Shown here in pieces: positions 7,888-15,797 of a stretch of DNA of 64,000 nucleotides. Numbering within the stretch: position 1 is the first letter of the stretch; each line of letters begins with the position of its first letter. This DNA comes from Methyloceanibacter sp. wino2. GTDB lineage: Bacteria; Pseudomonadota; Alphaproteobacteria; Rhizobiales; Methyloligellaceae. The stretch spans positions 2,462,501 to 2,526,500 of the forward strand of contig NZ_CP028960.1 in assembly GCF_003071365.1 (NCBI RefSeq). The letters are read 5' to 3'. The notes beneath the pieces were generated by a model. It worked only from the letters and a program-made list of their open reading frames with translations, did no database searches and was not told where the DNA came from. The position numbers and the translations under genes are program-made.

Positions 7888-9491
7888 CTTTCAGCTTTCA
7901 GGCGGTTCAAGCAGCGTTCGGCGACTTGCTCGACCGAACCGCCGGCATCGATGCGCGCAAATCCGATTTCTCCAAGATCGTAGCGAAGCTGCTCCCGGAC
8001 AACCTCGGGCGTGGCGTCGGACACATCGCCGACACGGTCCGCGACACGCTCCTCGAGCACGTCGCCCGGCGCGTCGAACCAGAGCCCCGTGAAGGGAACG
8101 CCGTGCTCTGCGGCGACCGCGGCAATGGCTTCGCGCTCGCGCGGCCGCGCATGGACCGCATCCACGATCACCGATTTGCCGGCTTCGAGAACGAGCGCCG
8201 CGCGCTTGCGGCACAGCGCGTAAACAAGGTCCGAGCTCTCTTGTGTGTAGGCCGTTGCAGGCAACCGGTCGGTGGGCGCCACGCCGAACAAGCGCTTGCG
8301 CTCCAAATCGCTGCGCACGATGACAGCGCCGGGGAACGCGCCGATCCACGGCGCCATCGCGCGGGCGATGGTCGATTTCCCGCTGCCGGAAAGACCGCCG
8401 ACGGCAATCAGCCGTGGCGCCTCAGGTTCGAGGAACTGCAAGGCCAGATCGAAATAGTCCTGCGCCTCGTCGCGGGCCGCTTTGGCTTGCGAAGGTTCCG
8501 CCAATTGGGAACGCAGGAGTTCGACCTTGCCTCTGATCACGGCGCGCAAGGAAAGGAACAGCGGCAGGGCGGCAAGGCCGAGGAGGTTTCCCGTGTCGCT
8601 GTTGTCGAGATAGCCGTTCAGGACGGCATTGGCGTAGGCGCCGAGACCGTGCTTGCCGAGATCCATGAGCAGGAAAGCCAGATCGTACAGCACGTCGATG
8701 GTCGCCAGGCTGTCGTCGAACTCGAGCGCATCGAACAGGACAGGGTCGCCCTCGATCTCGACAATGTTCCGAAGGTGCAGGTCTCCGTGACAATGCCGGA
8801 CGAAGCCGGTCGCGGCGCGCCGCATCAGGAGCGGCTTCAGGCCCTCGAAGGCCGTGCGCGTCCGCTGCGCCAGGGCATCGGCGATATCCTGCGGGATGAC
8901 GGCCCGATCCGCCTCGCGCAAAACGTCCTCATGCTCGGAGATGATCTTCTCGAGCGGCACGACGGCCTGATCGGCCGTGAGGATGCGGTCGGCTGCGTCG
9001 TGAAGGGCGGCAACGGCCAGTGCCGTCCGATGCATGGCGTCCAGGGAAAGGCGGCCCTCGCGCGCCATCCGGTCGAAGAGATTCTCTTGACCGAAGCGGC
9101 GCATGACCAAGACCCATTCGACGGGATCGCCCTGTCCGCGCAGCGTCAGCCTGCCTCCGGCGTCGACTGTCACGGGGACAACCTCCCGATAGATGTCGGG
9201 CGCCGTCCGGCGGTTCAATCGGAGTTCGTTGAGACAAGCCTCGTGCCGTTTCTCGAGGGTCGAGAAATCGAGGAACGGCAATTTGACTTCGCGCTTGATC
9301 TTGTAGGCAAAGGCGCCCGCGAGGAACACGAACGAGGCGTGCGTCTCGATGTGGTCGACGGCTGCGGGCGCAGGGTCGTATGCCCCCGTCCGGGACAAGA
9401 ACTCGATTATCTTGGCCTGTTCCAATGAGAACCGGCCGTCACGCGGCCCGCCTCCTGCTGCAATTGCGATAGCCCGTGTCGGTGACCGCAC
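7875..9491 (-). CDS. Bifunctional aminoglycoside phosphotransferase-like / AAA kinase protein
   Basis: A 538-residue fusion. The first ~340 residues form an APH/choline-kinase-like fold with the catalytic loop HCHGDLHLRNI and metal-binding FDALEFDD. The last ~180 residues form a P-loop kinase with GGLSGSGKST near residue 355, and Walker B-like and lid segments (VIVDAVHARPRERE). Proteins of this two-domain type are widespread; their substrate is not established and they are not proven antibiotic-resistance enzymes. No ribosome site supports the GTG at 9491, and a TTG about 70 bp further in (SLEQAKIIEFL) is an alternative start. The stop codon lies inside the tRNA-Glu T arm, an unusual but small overlap. 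Confidence 0.85.
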   Translation of the reverse strand: MRSPTRAIAIAAGGGPRDGRFSLEQAKIIEFLSRTGAYDPAPAAVDHIETHASFVFLAGAFAYKIKREVKLPFLDFSTLEKRHEACLNELRLNRRTAPDIYREVVPVTVDAGGRLTLRGQGDPVEWVLVMRRFGQENLFDRMAREGRLSLDAMHRTALAVAALHDAADRILTADQAVVPLEKIISEHEDVLREADRAVIPQDIADALAQRTRTAFEGLKPLLMRRAATGFVRHCHGDLHLRNIVEIEGDPVLFDALEFDDSLATIDVLYDLAFLLMDLGKHGLGAYANAVLNGYLDNSDTGNLLGLAALPLFLSLRAVIRGKVELLRSQLAEPSQAKAARDEAQDYFDLALQFLEPEAPRLIAVGGLSGSGKSTIARAMAPWIGAFPGAVIVRSDLERKRLFGVAPTDRLPATAYTQESSDLVYALCRKRAALVLEAGKSVIVDAVHARPREREAIAAVAAEHGVPFTGLWFDAPGDVLEERVADRVGDVSDATPEVVREQLRYDLGEIGFARIDAGGSVEQVAERCLNRLKAESGSP

Positions 9492-9589
9492 CGGGGACGT
9501 GCGGGGGCTGCCACGTCTTTCTCCGAGCCAACGCGGTCATCGCAACAATGCACGTCGCCCTCAACGTACGGGGCGAGGCGCCGTCTGCC

Positions 9590-9622
9590 AAACACAAAGG
9601 GCACTGACCGAAGTCAGTGCCC
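9590..9622 (-). terminator. Rho-independent terminator, minus strand
   Basis: Read on the minus strand, GGGCACTGAC and GTCAGTGCCC form a perfect 10-bp stem around a TTCG tetraloop, followed by TTTGTGTTT. It lies 31 bp after the stop codon of the small secreted protein (9653-9787), which it probably serves. Confidence 0.85.
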
Positions 9623-9652
9623 CACTGCTCAAGCTAATGAGACTGCGGCCGT

Positions 9653-9787
9653 CTAGTTGTCCACGCAGGACTGGGTGTCTTCGTCCCAGGTCTGGCCGTC
9701 CGCGCAATCGTCGGGGCCTGCGAACGCTGCAGAAGCGAGCGGCAACGACATGCCGAGTGCAATGAGAACCGCAAAGACTGTCTTCAT
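9653..9787 (-). CDS. Very small secreted protein with one cysteine pair
   Basis: A 44-residue ORF with an N-terminal signal peptide (MKTVFAVLIALGMSLPLASAAFA) and a mature part of only about 21 residues, PDDCADGQTWDEDTQSCVDN, whose two cysteines lie 14 residues apart. The C-x(5)-W-x(6)-C spacing is like a minimal disulfide loop. Support comes from the signal peptide, a matching terminator at 9590-9622 and upstream non-coding sequence. I do not recognise a family. Expression and export are inferred only. Confidence 0.65.
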   Translation of the reverse strand: MKTVFAVLIALGMSLPLASAAFAGPDDCADGQTWDEDTQSCVDN

Positions 9788-9799
9788 TTCTGTCTATCC

Positions 9800-10520
9800 T
9801 AGACTAGGTGCGCCGGAAACCGGCCGAGGTGACTCGTAGGTCGCCTCGGTGGCAAACGCGCGACGCAATGGCGTCCAACGCGCGGCGCTTTGCGGTTGGA
9901 ATTTGGTTGTCGCGAGAAAAAAATTCTAAGGCCGGACCGAGGCGGGACGCGTGGCGATCGGAGCGGCCGGGACTGGTGGTTTGTGTTGGGTGCCGCCCCC
10001 GCCTTCGTGCGGAGCACAAAGGCGGGACCGGTTCATGACGCAACGTCACCCATCGCGGGGGACTGGTGGAACCGGAGGAGGGGGGGTCCTCAAGGCTCCT
10101 TCCCGAAGGACGTTCCCGTCCTAGACCAAACCGACCATGCTCGCGTGCAGGGCCGCCAGTTTCGGGCCCAGAGGCGAGTGCATCGCCGCGGCGATCAGCA
10201 CGAAGGCCCCGGCTGCGATGAGTCTCATTGTCATGCGAGAGGGCAAATACATGGGGGGTATCCTTCTCTTGCCAACATTGAGGGGTGTCGGGAATCGACA
10301 CCTTGTAGACTAAACGCGCGAGAAGCCGTTTTGGATTACAATTCGCACACATTGCTTCACGGCTGGGTGAGCGAAACTATGGCGCCCTTGAGGCGCCGTA
10401 ACCCAAGTTCCGTTTCTGGTTTGCATGCTTACGCGGTTCGCAATAGGCATATCGGCGTGGCCCGGGGCGTTCGCCGGGGCTCCGATCAACCGAAGGAACG
10501 GGCAGACACGTTGCCGGATA
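9800..10520. other. Mostly non-coding interval before the PAP2 gene
   Basis: About 720 bp in which no long reading frame has the codon pattern of its neighbours. The plus-strand frame open from 9890 into the PAP2 gene looks like chance: it is Arg/Gly-rich with no domain. The only candidate seen is a tiny minus-strand ORF (10121-10252). The interval contains an A-rich block near 9917-9930 (GAGAAAAAAATTC). No RNA gene or repeat was recognised. Confidence 0.5.
10121..10252 (-). CDS. Possible tiny hydrophobic peptide
   Basis: A 43-residue frame that starts MYLPSRMTMRLIAAGAFVL, followed by an Ala-rich hydrophobic stretch and a short polar tail. The basic N-terminus followed by a hydrophobic core resembles a signal peptide or a single-helix membrane peptide. 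There is no clear ribosome binding site and no terminator. It may be spurious and is listed because nothing else explains this gap. Confidence 0.3.
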   Translation of the reverse strand: MYLPSRMTMRLIAAGAFVLIAAAMHSPLGPKLAALHASMVGLV

Positions 10521-10525
10521 CCTCA

Positions 10526-11284
10526 ATGAAGCTCTGGGAGCAGGCGCTCATCGCTTTCTCCGTCCTGGCCGTGGGATTTCTGCTGATCGACCCGTTCATG
10601 CTGGAACGGGCCGAGGCCATGTCGCCGGCGGCGCGCGACTTCTTCCGCGCGATCACCGATATCGGGCGCTCCAATTGGATGCTAATTCCGACCGCGACCA
10701 TTATCGGGTTCGCGGTCCTGCTCCGGCGCAATCACATCGGGTTCCGCAACACGGCCGCGTACGGGCTCATCATTCAGGCGGCGAGCTTCGCCTTCGTCAG
10801 TATTGGCGGGGCAGGACTCATTGCGACGTTGTGCAAGAACATCCTCGGCCGCGCCCGGCCCAAGTTCTACGAAGAGCTGGGCCATTTCCATTTCAACTTC
10901 TTCGCCTTCGACGCCGATCACGCGTCGCTGCCCTCGGGCCACTCGACGTCGATTTTTGCGTTCGCGACTGTGGTGGCGATCCTCATCCCGCGGGCCCGCG
11001 TGTTCGTCTACACGATCGCGGTCTGGGTCGCGTTCAGCCGGGTGCTGATCGGGGTGCACTATTTCACCGACGCGGTGCTCGGCGCGATTCTCGGGACGGT
11101 TTTTCCGTACATCGTCCGCGACCGGTTCGCGGCCCGGCGCTGGCTGTTCGAATACGCCCCGGACGGCGGCTACCGCCTCAGGGGCCTGCGCACCCAGGCC
11201 TGGCTCGGCTGGCCGGCGGGCCTGCGCGGCTCTCACGCCCCCGCGGATCAGGCGGTGCAGGATCAATCTGCCAAGCAGCAGTGA
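10526..11284 (+). CDS. PAP2-family membrane phosphatase
   Basis: About 252 residues with six predicted transmembrane helices. All three parts of the PAP2/type-2 phosphatidic acid phosphatase signature are visible: KNILGRARP, PSGHS and SRVLIGVHYFTD, giving the conserved Lys, Arg, two His and Asp of the active site. The long segment between the first and second motifs (FYEELGHFHFNFFAFDAD) is typical of LpxE/Ybj-type bacterial members. Such enzymes remove phosphate from membrane lipids such as phosphatidic acid, phosphatidylglycerophosphate, undecaprenyl pyrophosphate or lipid A, with the active site on the periplasmic face. Substrate cannot be decided. The start at 10526 follows a weak ribosome site, and a TTG at 10511 is possible. 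Confidence 0.88.
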   Translation: MKLWEQALIAFSVLAVGFLLIDPFMLERAEAMSPAARDFFRAITDIGRSNWMLIPTATIIGFAVLLRRNHIGFRNTAAYGLIIQAASFAFVSIGGAGLIATLCKNILGRARPKFYEELGHFHFNFFAFDADHASLPSGHSTSIFAFATVVAILIPRARVFVYTIAVWVAFSRVLIGVHYFTDAVLGAILGTVFPYIVRDRFAARRWLFEYAPDGGYRLRGLRTQAWLGWPAGLRGSHAPADQAVQDQSAKQQ

Positions 11285-11428
11285 TACCGGCGGGCCGTTG
11301 TGCGCCGCAGCGCTGCTGTTGATCCCTCCGTCCACCGTTCCTATCTGCATGCTTTGCCGGAAGGCGCAGCCCTCGCCCCCAATAGGGGCTTGAGGGTTCG
11401 ACGAAGCAATAGGGAGTAGAGATACGGC

Positions 11429-11824
11429 ATGATCAACAGTCTGACGCGTACACTCGCCATCTTTGCCGTTATCGGCGCGATGCTGGTGCCGGCAGTGGCC
11501 GCGGCACAATTGCTGACCCCGGAAGACATTGCCAAGCTGGAGGCTCGGCTGAGCCTGACGCCGGAGCAGCGCGCCGCGATTTCTCCGATTCTGGAAGACT
11601 CGATGTCGGCCCGCAGTACGACGTTCAACAAGTACGGCGTCGATTTCGAGACTTGCGACCGGCCCGGCGCACTCGGCCTGATCCGGCTCAACAAGGACAT
11701 GAACCGGATCAACGCCGATACGCGTTCGCGTCTCGCCGAGATTCTCACCCCGGCGCAGCTTCGCGAGTACGACAAGATCGTCGCCGAGCAGACGGCCATC
11801 GTGAAACAGCAGATTATGTGCTGA
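11429..11824 (+). CDS. Small periplasmic protein with LTPEQ (Spy/CpxP-like) motif
   Basis: A 131-residue protein with an N-terminal signal peptide (to AAAQ) and an all-helical mature domain. A segment LSLTPEQRAAISPIL resembles the LTxxQ repeat of the Spy/CpxP family of periplasmic chaperones and stress sensors, and a second weaker copy (LTPAQLREY) lies near the C-terminus. Two cysteines (FETCDRP and the terminal C) could form a disulfide. Function within that family is inference. The 3' end overlaps the convergent gene by 11 bp. Confidence 0.7.
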   Translation: MINSLTRTLAIFAVIGAMLVPAVAAAQLLTPEDIAKLEARLSLTPEQRAAISPILEDSMSARSTTFNKYGVDFETCDRPGALGLIRLNKDMNRINADTRSRLAEILTPAQLREYDKIVAEQTAIVKQQIMC

Positions 11825-12191
11825 TCCCGAATGGCGCTCCGGCGGGACCGGTAGGCTCGCCGCGCGCGCTGTCCGGCTGCGCGGCAAGGGCTAAGCGCTC
11901 CGCCTGCAAGGCCGCGAGGATCGTGATGTGGCGGTTCGGGTCGTAGGTCCAATGGCCGGCTCTGCCGGCGCGGGCCGAATTGCGGGCAAGGCGGGTGAGC
12001 CGGGCGATCAGGATGCGCCTCCCCTCGATGGAGAAATCGGCCAGCTCTTGCGGTGTCGTGCCGAGGAGCTTCGGCAGATGCCGTATGCGATCGTACCGCG
12101 CCGTGGCGTTGGCAATCGCTCGGTCGCGGTAGCGCGTGCCGCCACGCTCGCAGGCCGCGAGACGGTCGGGTCCGGGACCGCGTGTTGGCAT
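11814..12191 (-). CDS. Conserved helical protein of unknown function
   Basis: About 125 residues from the ATG at 12191, which has GGAG six bases upstream; a longer frame reaches 12299 but its extra residues are low-complexity Pro/Gly/Ala. The core is rich in Arg and predicted helical: RYDRIRHLPKLLG, RRILIARLTRLARNSARAG, then YDPNRHITILAALQAERLAL. No signal peptide or membrane segment. The pattern is somewhat like small DUF6477-type proteins, but I cannot confirm that. Function unknown. Confidence 0.6.
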   Translation of the reverse strand: MPTRGPGPDRLAACERGGTRYRDRAIANATARYDRIRHLPKLLGTTPQELADFSIEGRRILIARLTRLARNSARAGRAGHWTYDPNRHITILAALQAERLALAAQPDSARGEPTGPAGAPFGIST

Positions 12192-12311
12192 TGGACACTC
12201 CGCACCGCATTTCGCCCCTCCCAGCCCTCCGGCGCCTGCCGATAGGATAGGCGCGTGTGCGGGCAGGTGGATTGGGCGCGGATAAGCGCGGGCCGCCAAG
12301 CGGCAGCGCTG

Positions 12312-13178
12312 CTATGCGAAGATCAGTGTAATGACGATGCCGAGCGCGAGGACCGCGAGCGACACGGCGCCCATGACCCACACCGGCGGGGAGGGCTTGT
12401 GAAGGGCCGAACCGCTCTCGGCCGCCTTCATCTTGTCGGCCATGCTCATGCTGGCCATCTTGCTGTCCGTACCCGCATCTTTGGGCATGTCCATACCCTC
12501 CATGCCACCGGAACCCGCGCTGGATCCGGCCGGCCGTACGGTCAGCATGCCGTGCTTCAGATGATGGGCCACGAGCCAGTAGTTCATGGGGTAGGCGGCC
12601 AGTGCCCCGACCATGAGCGCCAGGGACATGCGGAACCAGAACAGCGCTTGCGTCGGGTCGTGGGCGTTCGGGTTGCCTTGGAAGGCGAGGGCGGAGACCG
12701 GCAGCATGCCGCCCATCAGGCAGTTCATGGACAGGAACTCGGAGGTGAACGTGCCCTTGAGCGCCTTCCAATAGGTGCCGAACATCTCGCCCATGAAGAG
12801 CGCCTGGAAGATGGTCCAGCCGAAGGCGAAACCGAGCACGTATTCCAGCGCGAAATCCACCATCAGAGGAAGCGCGACGAGGGCGCCGATCACCGCACCC
12901 ACCAGGATACCGACGCCGTCGCCGGCGGCGCAATGCATGGTCGAGCCGAGTGCTTGGCGCCAGCGTGCCGTCACGTAGCGCTCATGGAGCCCGGGCAAGG
13001 GCTCGCGGCAGCCCAAGACATAGAGGAACGCGCCGAACGGCCCCGAATAGGCGGTGAAGAGGACGAAAGCCCATTTCATGACGGGGTTTTCAGGCGTCGA
13101 CCGGATGTCGACCGCCACGAAAATCAGCGAAAGCGCTGTCAGAATGAACCATAACAGCACGACCCCATCGATCAGCAT
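12312..13178 (-). CDS. DUF4396 membrane protein
   Basis: A 288-residue integral membrane protein. It has an N-terminal pair of helices, a cytoplasmic segment, then the DUF4396 core, which starts near residue 80 with WRQALGSTMHCAAGDGVGILVGA and contains helices around FALEYVLGFAFGWTIFQALFMGEM and MGGMLPVSALAF. A His- and Met-rich loop follows (AHHLKHGML ... GGMEGMDMPKDAG ... SKMASMSMADKMK) and then a last helix. The Met/His-rich segment between helices suggests metal (copper or other soft metal) contact; this is inference, since DUF4396 has no agreed function. A strong AAAGGGGG ribosome site precedes the ATG. Confidence 0.8.
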   Translation of the reverse strand: MLIDGVVLLWFILTALSLIFVAVDIRSTPENPVMKWAFVLFTAYSGPFGAFLYVLGCREPLPGLHERYVTARWRQALGSTMHCAAGDGVGILVGAVIGALVALPLMVDFALEYVLGFAFGWTIFQALFMGEMFGTYWKALKGTFTSEFLSMNCLMGGMLPVSALAFQGNPNAHDPTQALFWFRMSLALMVGALAAYPMNYWLVAHHLKHGMLTVRPAGSSAGSGGMEGMDMPKDAGTDSKMASMSMADKMKAAESGSALHKPSPPVWVMGAVSLAVLALGIVITLIFA

Positions 13179-13736
13179 ACGTCCCCCTTTGCCAGCTCCA
13201 CCCTATTACTCCGTGCACCACGGTTCTAGCTGGGTCGTTTGATGCCCGTCAGGGACCCACTGGAAACTTGCGGCAAGTGAGTAAAAATTAGGCAGTGCTG
13301 GCGCGCAGCTGGCGTAGGCTTTGCCATTTTTCCTATGGCTGTTGCTTCCGTGCTCTAGGGTTTGGTCCTCGATCGCGCTAGGCTTATGACACTCTTGCGA
13401 ATCAGTTTTTTGCGGTGCAGCATTTATCCGGAAGGTCGGTGGAGAGGCGAAAGCCTTGAAAATCCGGCACTTCCAACCGGGTCGCAGGGACTTCGAAATG
13501 CATGTAAAACCGCTGATTTTGGGCATTCTGACGCAGGGTGCCCTACATGGTCGAAACTAGCACGGGTCTTGCGAAGACCCTTGCAAGCTTGTGAAGTCAA
13601 GCGGGCCGATGGTGCGATGCAACATCGGTAGGCCATGCGGACAGAAGAGTTCCAACCGGTCGAGTTGAGTTTCGGGAGGTGCAGGTCCAAACGGACCCTG
13701 AGGAGTGGCGTTCGTGCAACCTTGAGAGGGGGCCCA
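13179..13736. other. Intergenic interval without a convincing gene
   Basis: About 560 bp of lower GC than its surroundings. Short frames on both strands lack ribosome sites and family features. A 7-bp hairpin (GGGTCTT-GCG-AAGACCC) at 13564-13580 is not followed by a T run. The end (13723-13731) holds the GAGAGGGGG ribosome site of the next gene. No tRNA or known small RNA was recognised. Confidence 0.45.
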
Positions 13737-14114
13737 ATGCCTAAGACACTGACCCTTGCCGTACTGGCGAGCCTGATTCTACCCGTTCAGGCTCTAGCCC
13801 AGTCACCGACGGCGGCGCCAGCGAAGCTCAACGCCGTCCTATGCCAATCCGAATCCCAGGCGGTGGCGCTTGCCCGGTCTATCGCCGCCGGCCACACGGA
13901 AACGATTGCCGTCAATCAGGTGAACAAAGCCGCCGGCGCCGAAGTGTGCGGCCGTTACATCGGCGTGGCCGCAGTGGAGGTCGAGAAGACCGCCAATGTG
14001 CGGGGCAGCCTGTTCATGCTCGCGGGGCTGCGGTTCGCCGAAGACTCGGTGCTCGCTTGGACCGCGAGCTGGGTAACGCCCTTCGATGGCGCAAATCTGG
14101 AAAGGGGAGCCTGA
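13737..14114 (+). CDS. Secreted protein of unknown function (first of three)
   Basis: A 125-residue protein with a signal peptide (to ALAQ). The mature domain has two cysteines (AVLCQSE and AEVCGRY) and a beta-rich second half (IGVAAVEVEKTANVRGSLFMLAGLRF). A GAGAGGGGG ribosome site precedes the ATG; the longer frame from 13635 is unlikely. It is followed after 3 bp by another Cys-containing protein and then by a membrane-anchored one, so the three probably form an operon. I do not recognise a family. Confidence 0.7.
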   Translation: MPKTLTLAVLASLILPVQALAQSPTAAPAKLNAVLCQSESQAVALARSIAAGHTETIAVNQVNKAAGAEVCGRYIGVAAVEVEKTANVRGSLFMLAGLRFAEDSVLAWTASWVTPFDGANLERGA

Positions 14115-14117
14115 GCC

Positions 14118-14522
14118 ATGCCCGTACCGATGCCATCCGCAGTCGTTCTGATCGTCTGCAAAACCGTCATGCTCCCAGCCGAGCAACATGACATCAACTC
14201 CAAGTGGACCGGCTACGAAAACCGTACCTGGGCCATCGAAAACTCGATGATGCAGTGCCGGCGTCAGGAGGTCCAACTGTACGACCAGTCCGAAGCCATG
14301 GGCGCGGCGGCCCAGCCCTTCAACCAGCAGCGCTGCCAGAGAGCGAGCCTCATGCTGGGCGTTGAATGGGATCAAGCCCATAGGAGCTCCAGCTACCGCT
14401 TCTGGCGCGTCGCCTGCCCGGTGCCGATCGTCGACACTCGGACGGGCGAAGTGATCGCCTGGAAGATGCCGGAATGCGGGCATCGTGATACTGTGATTTG
14501 CGAGGTCGACACCGCGATATAA
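14118..14522 (+). CDS. Cysteine-rich protein of unknown function (second of three)
   Basis: A 134-residue protein with six cysteines, a Trp/Tyr-rich centre (NSKWTGYENRTWAIENSMMQCRRQEVQLYDQ) shortened here to its key features, and a C-terminal half with paired cysteines (MPECGHRDTVICEVD). The start lies 3 bp after the preceding stop, with GGGGAGCC as ribosome site. The N-terminus is weakly hydrophobic (SAVVLIVCKTVML), possibly a short signal sequence. The even cysteine number suggests an oxidised, exported protein. Family unknown. Confidence 0.6.
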   Translation: MPVPMPSAVVLIVCKTVMLPAEQHDINSKWTGYENRTWAIENSMMQCRRQEVQLYDQSEAMGAAAQPFNQQRCQRASLMLGVEWDQAHRSSSYRFWRVACPVPIVDTRTGEVIAWKMPECGHRDTVICEVDTAI

Positions 14523-14602
14523 CGCGGACCAGCCTCGATCTCACGATCGTCAAAGCGCGCCCTCCAGCGGGAGGGCGGCCGAGGCGTGGGAGGATCCAGG
14601 CG

Positions 14603-15046
14603 ATGCCAATGTGGGCGAAAATCTCTGCGGGACTGGTGCTTGCACTGATCTTGCTGGGATTTGCGGCCTTCAAGGCCACGTCCGACAAGTTCGGTCCGCT
14701 CGTGCAATCGCACGGCACGACCTATTACGGCGGGGACGGACCGAAAATTGCGACTGTCCCGTGCAAGACCGAAAGCGACATTCGCACGGCCATCGCGCGG
14801 GTTCACGCGACCTTCGACCAATACGGAGGCCCGAGCCTAGAGGCGTTCGAGAAGCGAGCCGCGCTCGAAAAGGGGCTGCCTCCGCTGCGCATCGATACAC
14901 TCTATGTCATCACCGAGGACGATCAGATGCGGGACGGGGGGACCGTTCTGTTCATCGGACTGAAAGCCGACTGCGTGAGCACGGTGTTCAGCTTCCCGGC
15001 ACGGCTCTACCAGGAACTGGCGGCAGGCCACGGCGGCGGCGTCTGA
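14603..15046 (+). CDS. Membrane-anchored protein of unknown function (third of three)
   Basis: A 147-residue protein with an N-terminal transmembrane anchor (ISAGLVLALILLGFAAF) and a soluble, presumably periplasmic domain containing two cysteines (VPCKTES, ADCVSTV) and an alpha/beta pattern (RIDTLYVITEDDQMRDGGTVLFIGL). It follows the previous gene by about 80 bp; that gap holds a G/C-rich hairpin (GCCCTCC-AGCG-GGAGGGC) without a T run. It ends 4 bp before the metallophosphatase start, so the two are probably co-transcribed. Function unknown. Confidence 0.65.
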   Translation: MPMWAKISAGLVLALILLGFAAFKATSDKFGPLVQSHGTTYYGGDGPKIATVPCKTESDIRTAIARVHATFDQYGGPSLEAFEKRAALEKGLPPLRIDTLYVITEDDQMRDGGTVLFIGLKADCVSTVFSFPARLYQELAAGHGGGV

Positions 15047-15050
15047 TCTC

Positions 15051-15776
15051 GTGACCACGACAATTCCCGACGGGCAAGTCGTCTACGCGATCGGCGACAT
15101 CCATGGCCGCTCCGATCTCCTGACCGAATTGCTGGCGCTGATCGAGAGCGATGCCGCGGCTGCGGGGACGGCCGCGAAGACGCTGGTCTTTCTCGGCGAC
15201 TATGTGGACCGGGGGCCGGACAGCCGTGGTGTGATCGAGCTCTTGAGCGCGGACCTTCCTCCCGGCTTCGACACGCACTTTCTCAAGGGCAACCACGAAC
15301 AGTTTCTGCTGGATTTTCTCGACGATCCATCGTCGCTCGATGGGTGGCTTCGCAATGGCGGCGAGCAGACCTTGCGGTCCTACGGTGTGGACATCGACGG
15401 CCTCCAAGACCGCCACGCGCCGCCGATGGCGTGGCGGGAGGCCTTCCTGGAAGCGCTGCCGGAGGCTCACTTGCGCTTCCTCACGACCCTCGAACTCAAA
15501 TGCGTCGTCGGAGATTATGTGTTCGTGCATGCGGGGCTGCGCCCCGGCGTGCCTCTCGACCGACAGGTGCCGCAGGATCTCCTATGGATTAGGCACGAGT
15601 TCCTGGATAGCGAGGAGCCGTTCGGGAAGATCGTGGTGCACGGGCACACGCCGGAGCGTACACCGGTGGTTCGGCCGAACAGGATCGGGATCGATACGGG
15701 CGCGGTCTTTTCGGGCTCTCTGACGGCGCTGCGTCTCGAGAACGGGACGCGTGCGTTCTTGCGTACGGCGCCCTAG
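15051..15776 (+). CDS. Metallophosphatase of the serine/threonine phosphatase (PPP) family
   Basis: A 241-residue enzyme with the complete PPP metal-binding set: GDIHGR, GDYVDRG, GNHE, the later VHAG and HGHT. This matches bacterial PrpA/B-, ApaH-like and diadenosine tetraphosphatase enzymes. They use a di-metal centre to hydrolyse phosphoprotein or nucleotide phosphoester bonds in the cytosol. The start is GTG at 15051, directly after the preceding gene. The length agrees with the protein phosphatase branch; it is shorter than symmetric ApaH (about 270-280). Substrate cannot be settled from sequence. Confidence 0.88.
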   Translation: MTTTIPDGQVVYAIGDIHGRSDLLTELLALIESDAAAAGTAAKTLVFLGDYVDRGPDSRGVIELLSADLPPGFDTHFLKGNHEQFLLDFLDDPSSLDGWLRNGGEQTLRSYGVDIDGLQDRHAPPMAWREAFLEALPEAHLRFLTTLELKCVVGDYVFVHAGLRPGVPLDRQVPQDLLWIRHEFLDSEEPFGKIVVHGHTPERTPVVRPNRIGIDTGAVFSGSLTALRLENGTRAFLRTAP

Positions 15777-15797
15777 TCGGCGCGACAGGCGCACGCG

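Noticed and set aside
7875-9491. Aminoglycoside resistance gene
   Set aside because: The APH-like domain is fused to a P-loop kinase; this fusion type is common and is not known as a resistance enzyme.
9890-10525. A long plus-strand frame that would extend the PAP2 protein by over 200 residues
   Set aside because: The extension is Arg/Gly-rich, lacks a domain and has no supported start; it looks like chance open frame in high-GC DNA.
11814-12299. Longer start for the unknown helical protein at 12299
   Set aside because: The added 36 residues are low-complexity, and a ribosome site supports the ATG at 12191.
14559-14576. Terminator between the second and third small secreted-protein genes
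   Set aside because: The GCCCTCC/GGAGGGC stem has no following T run, so it is not counted as a terminator.
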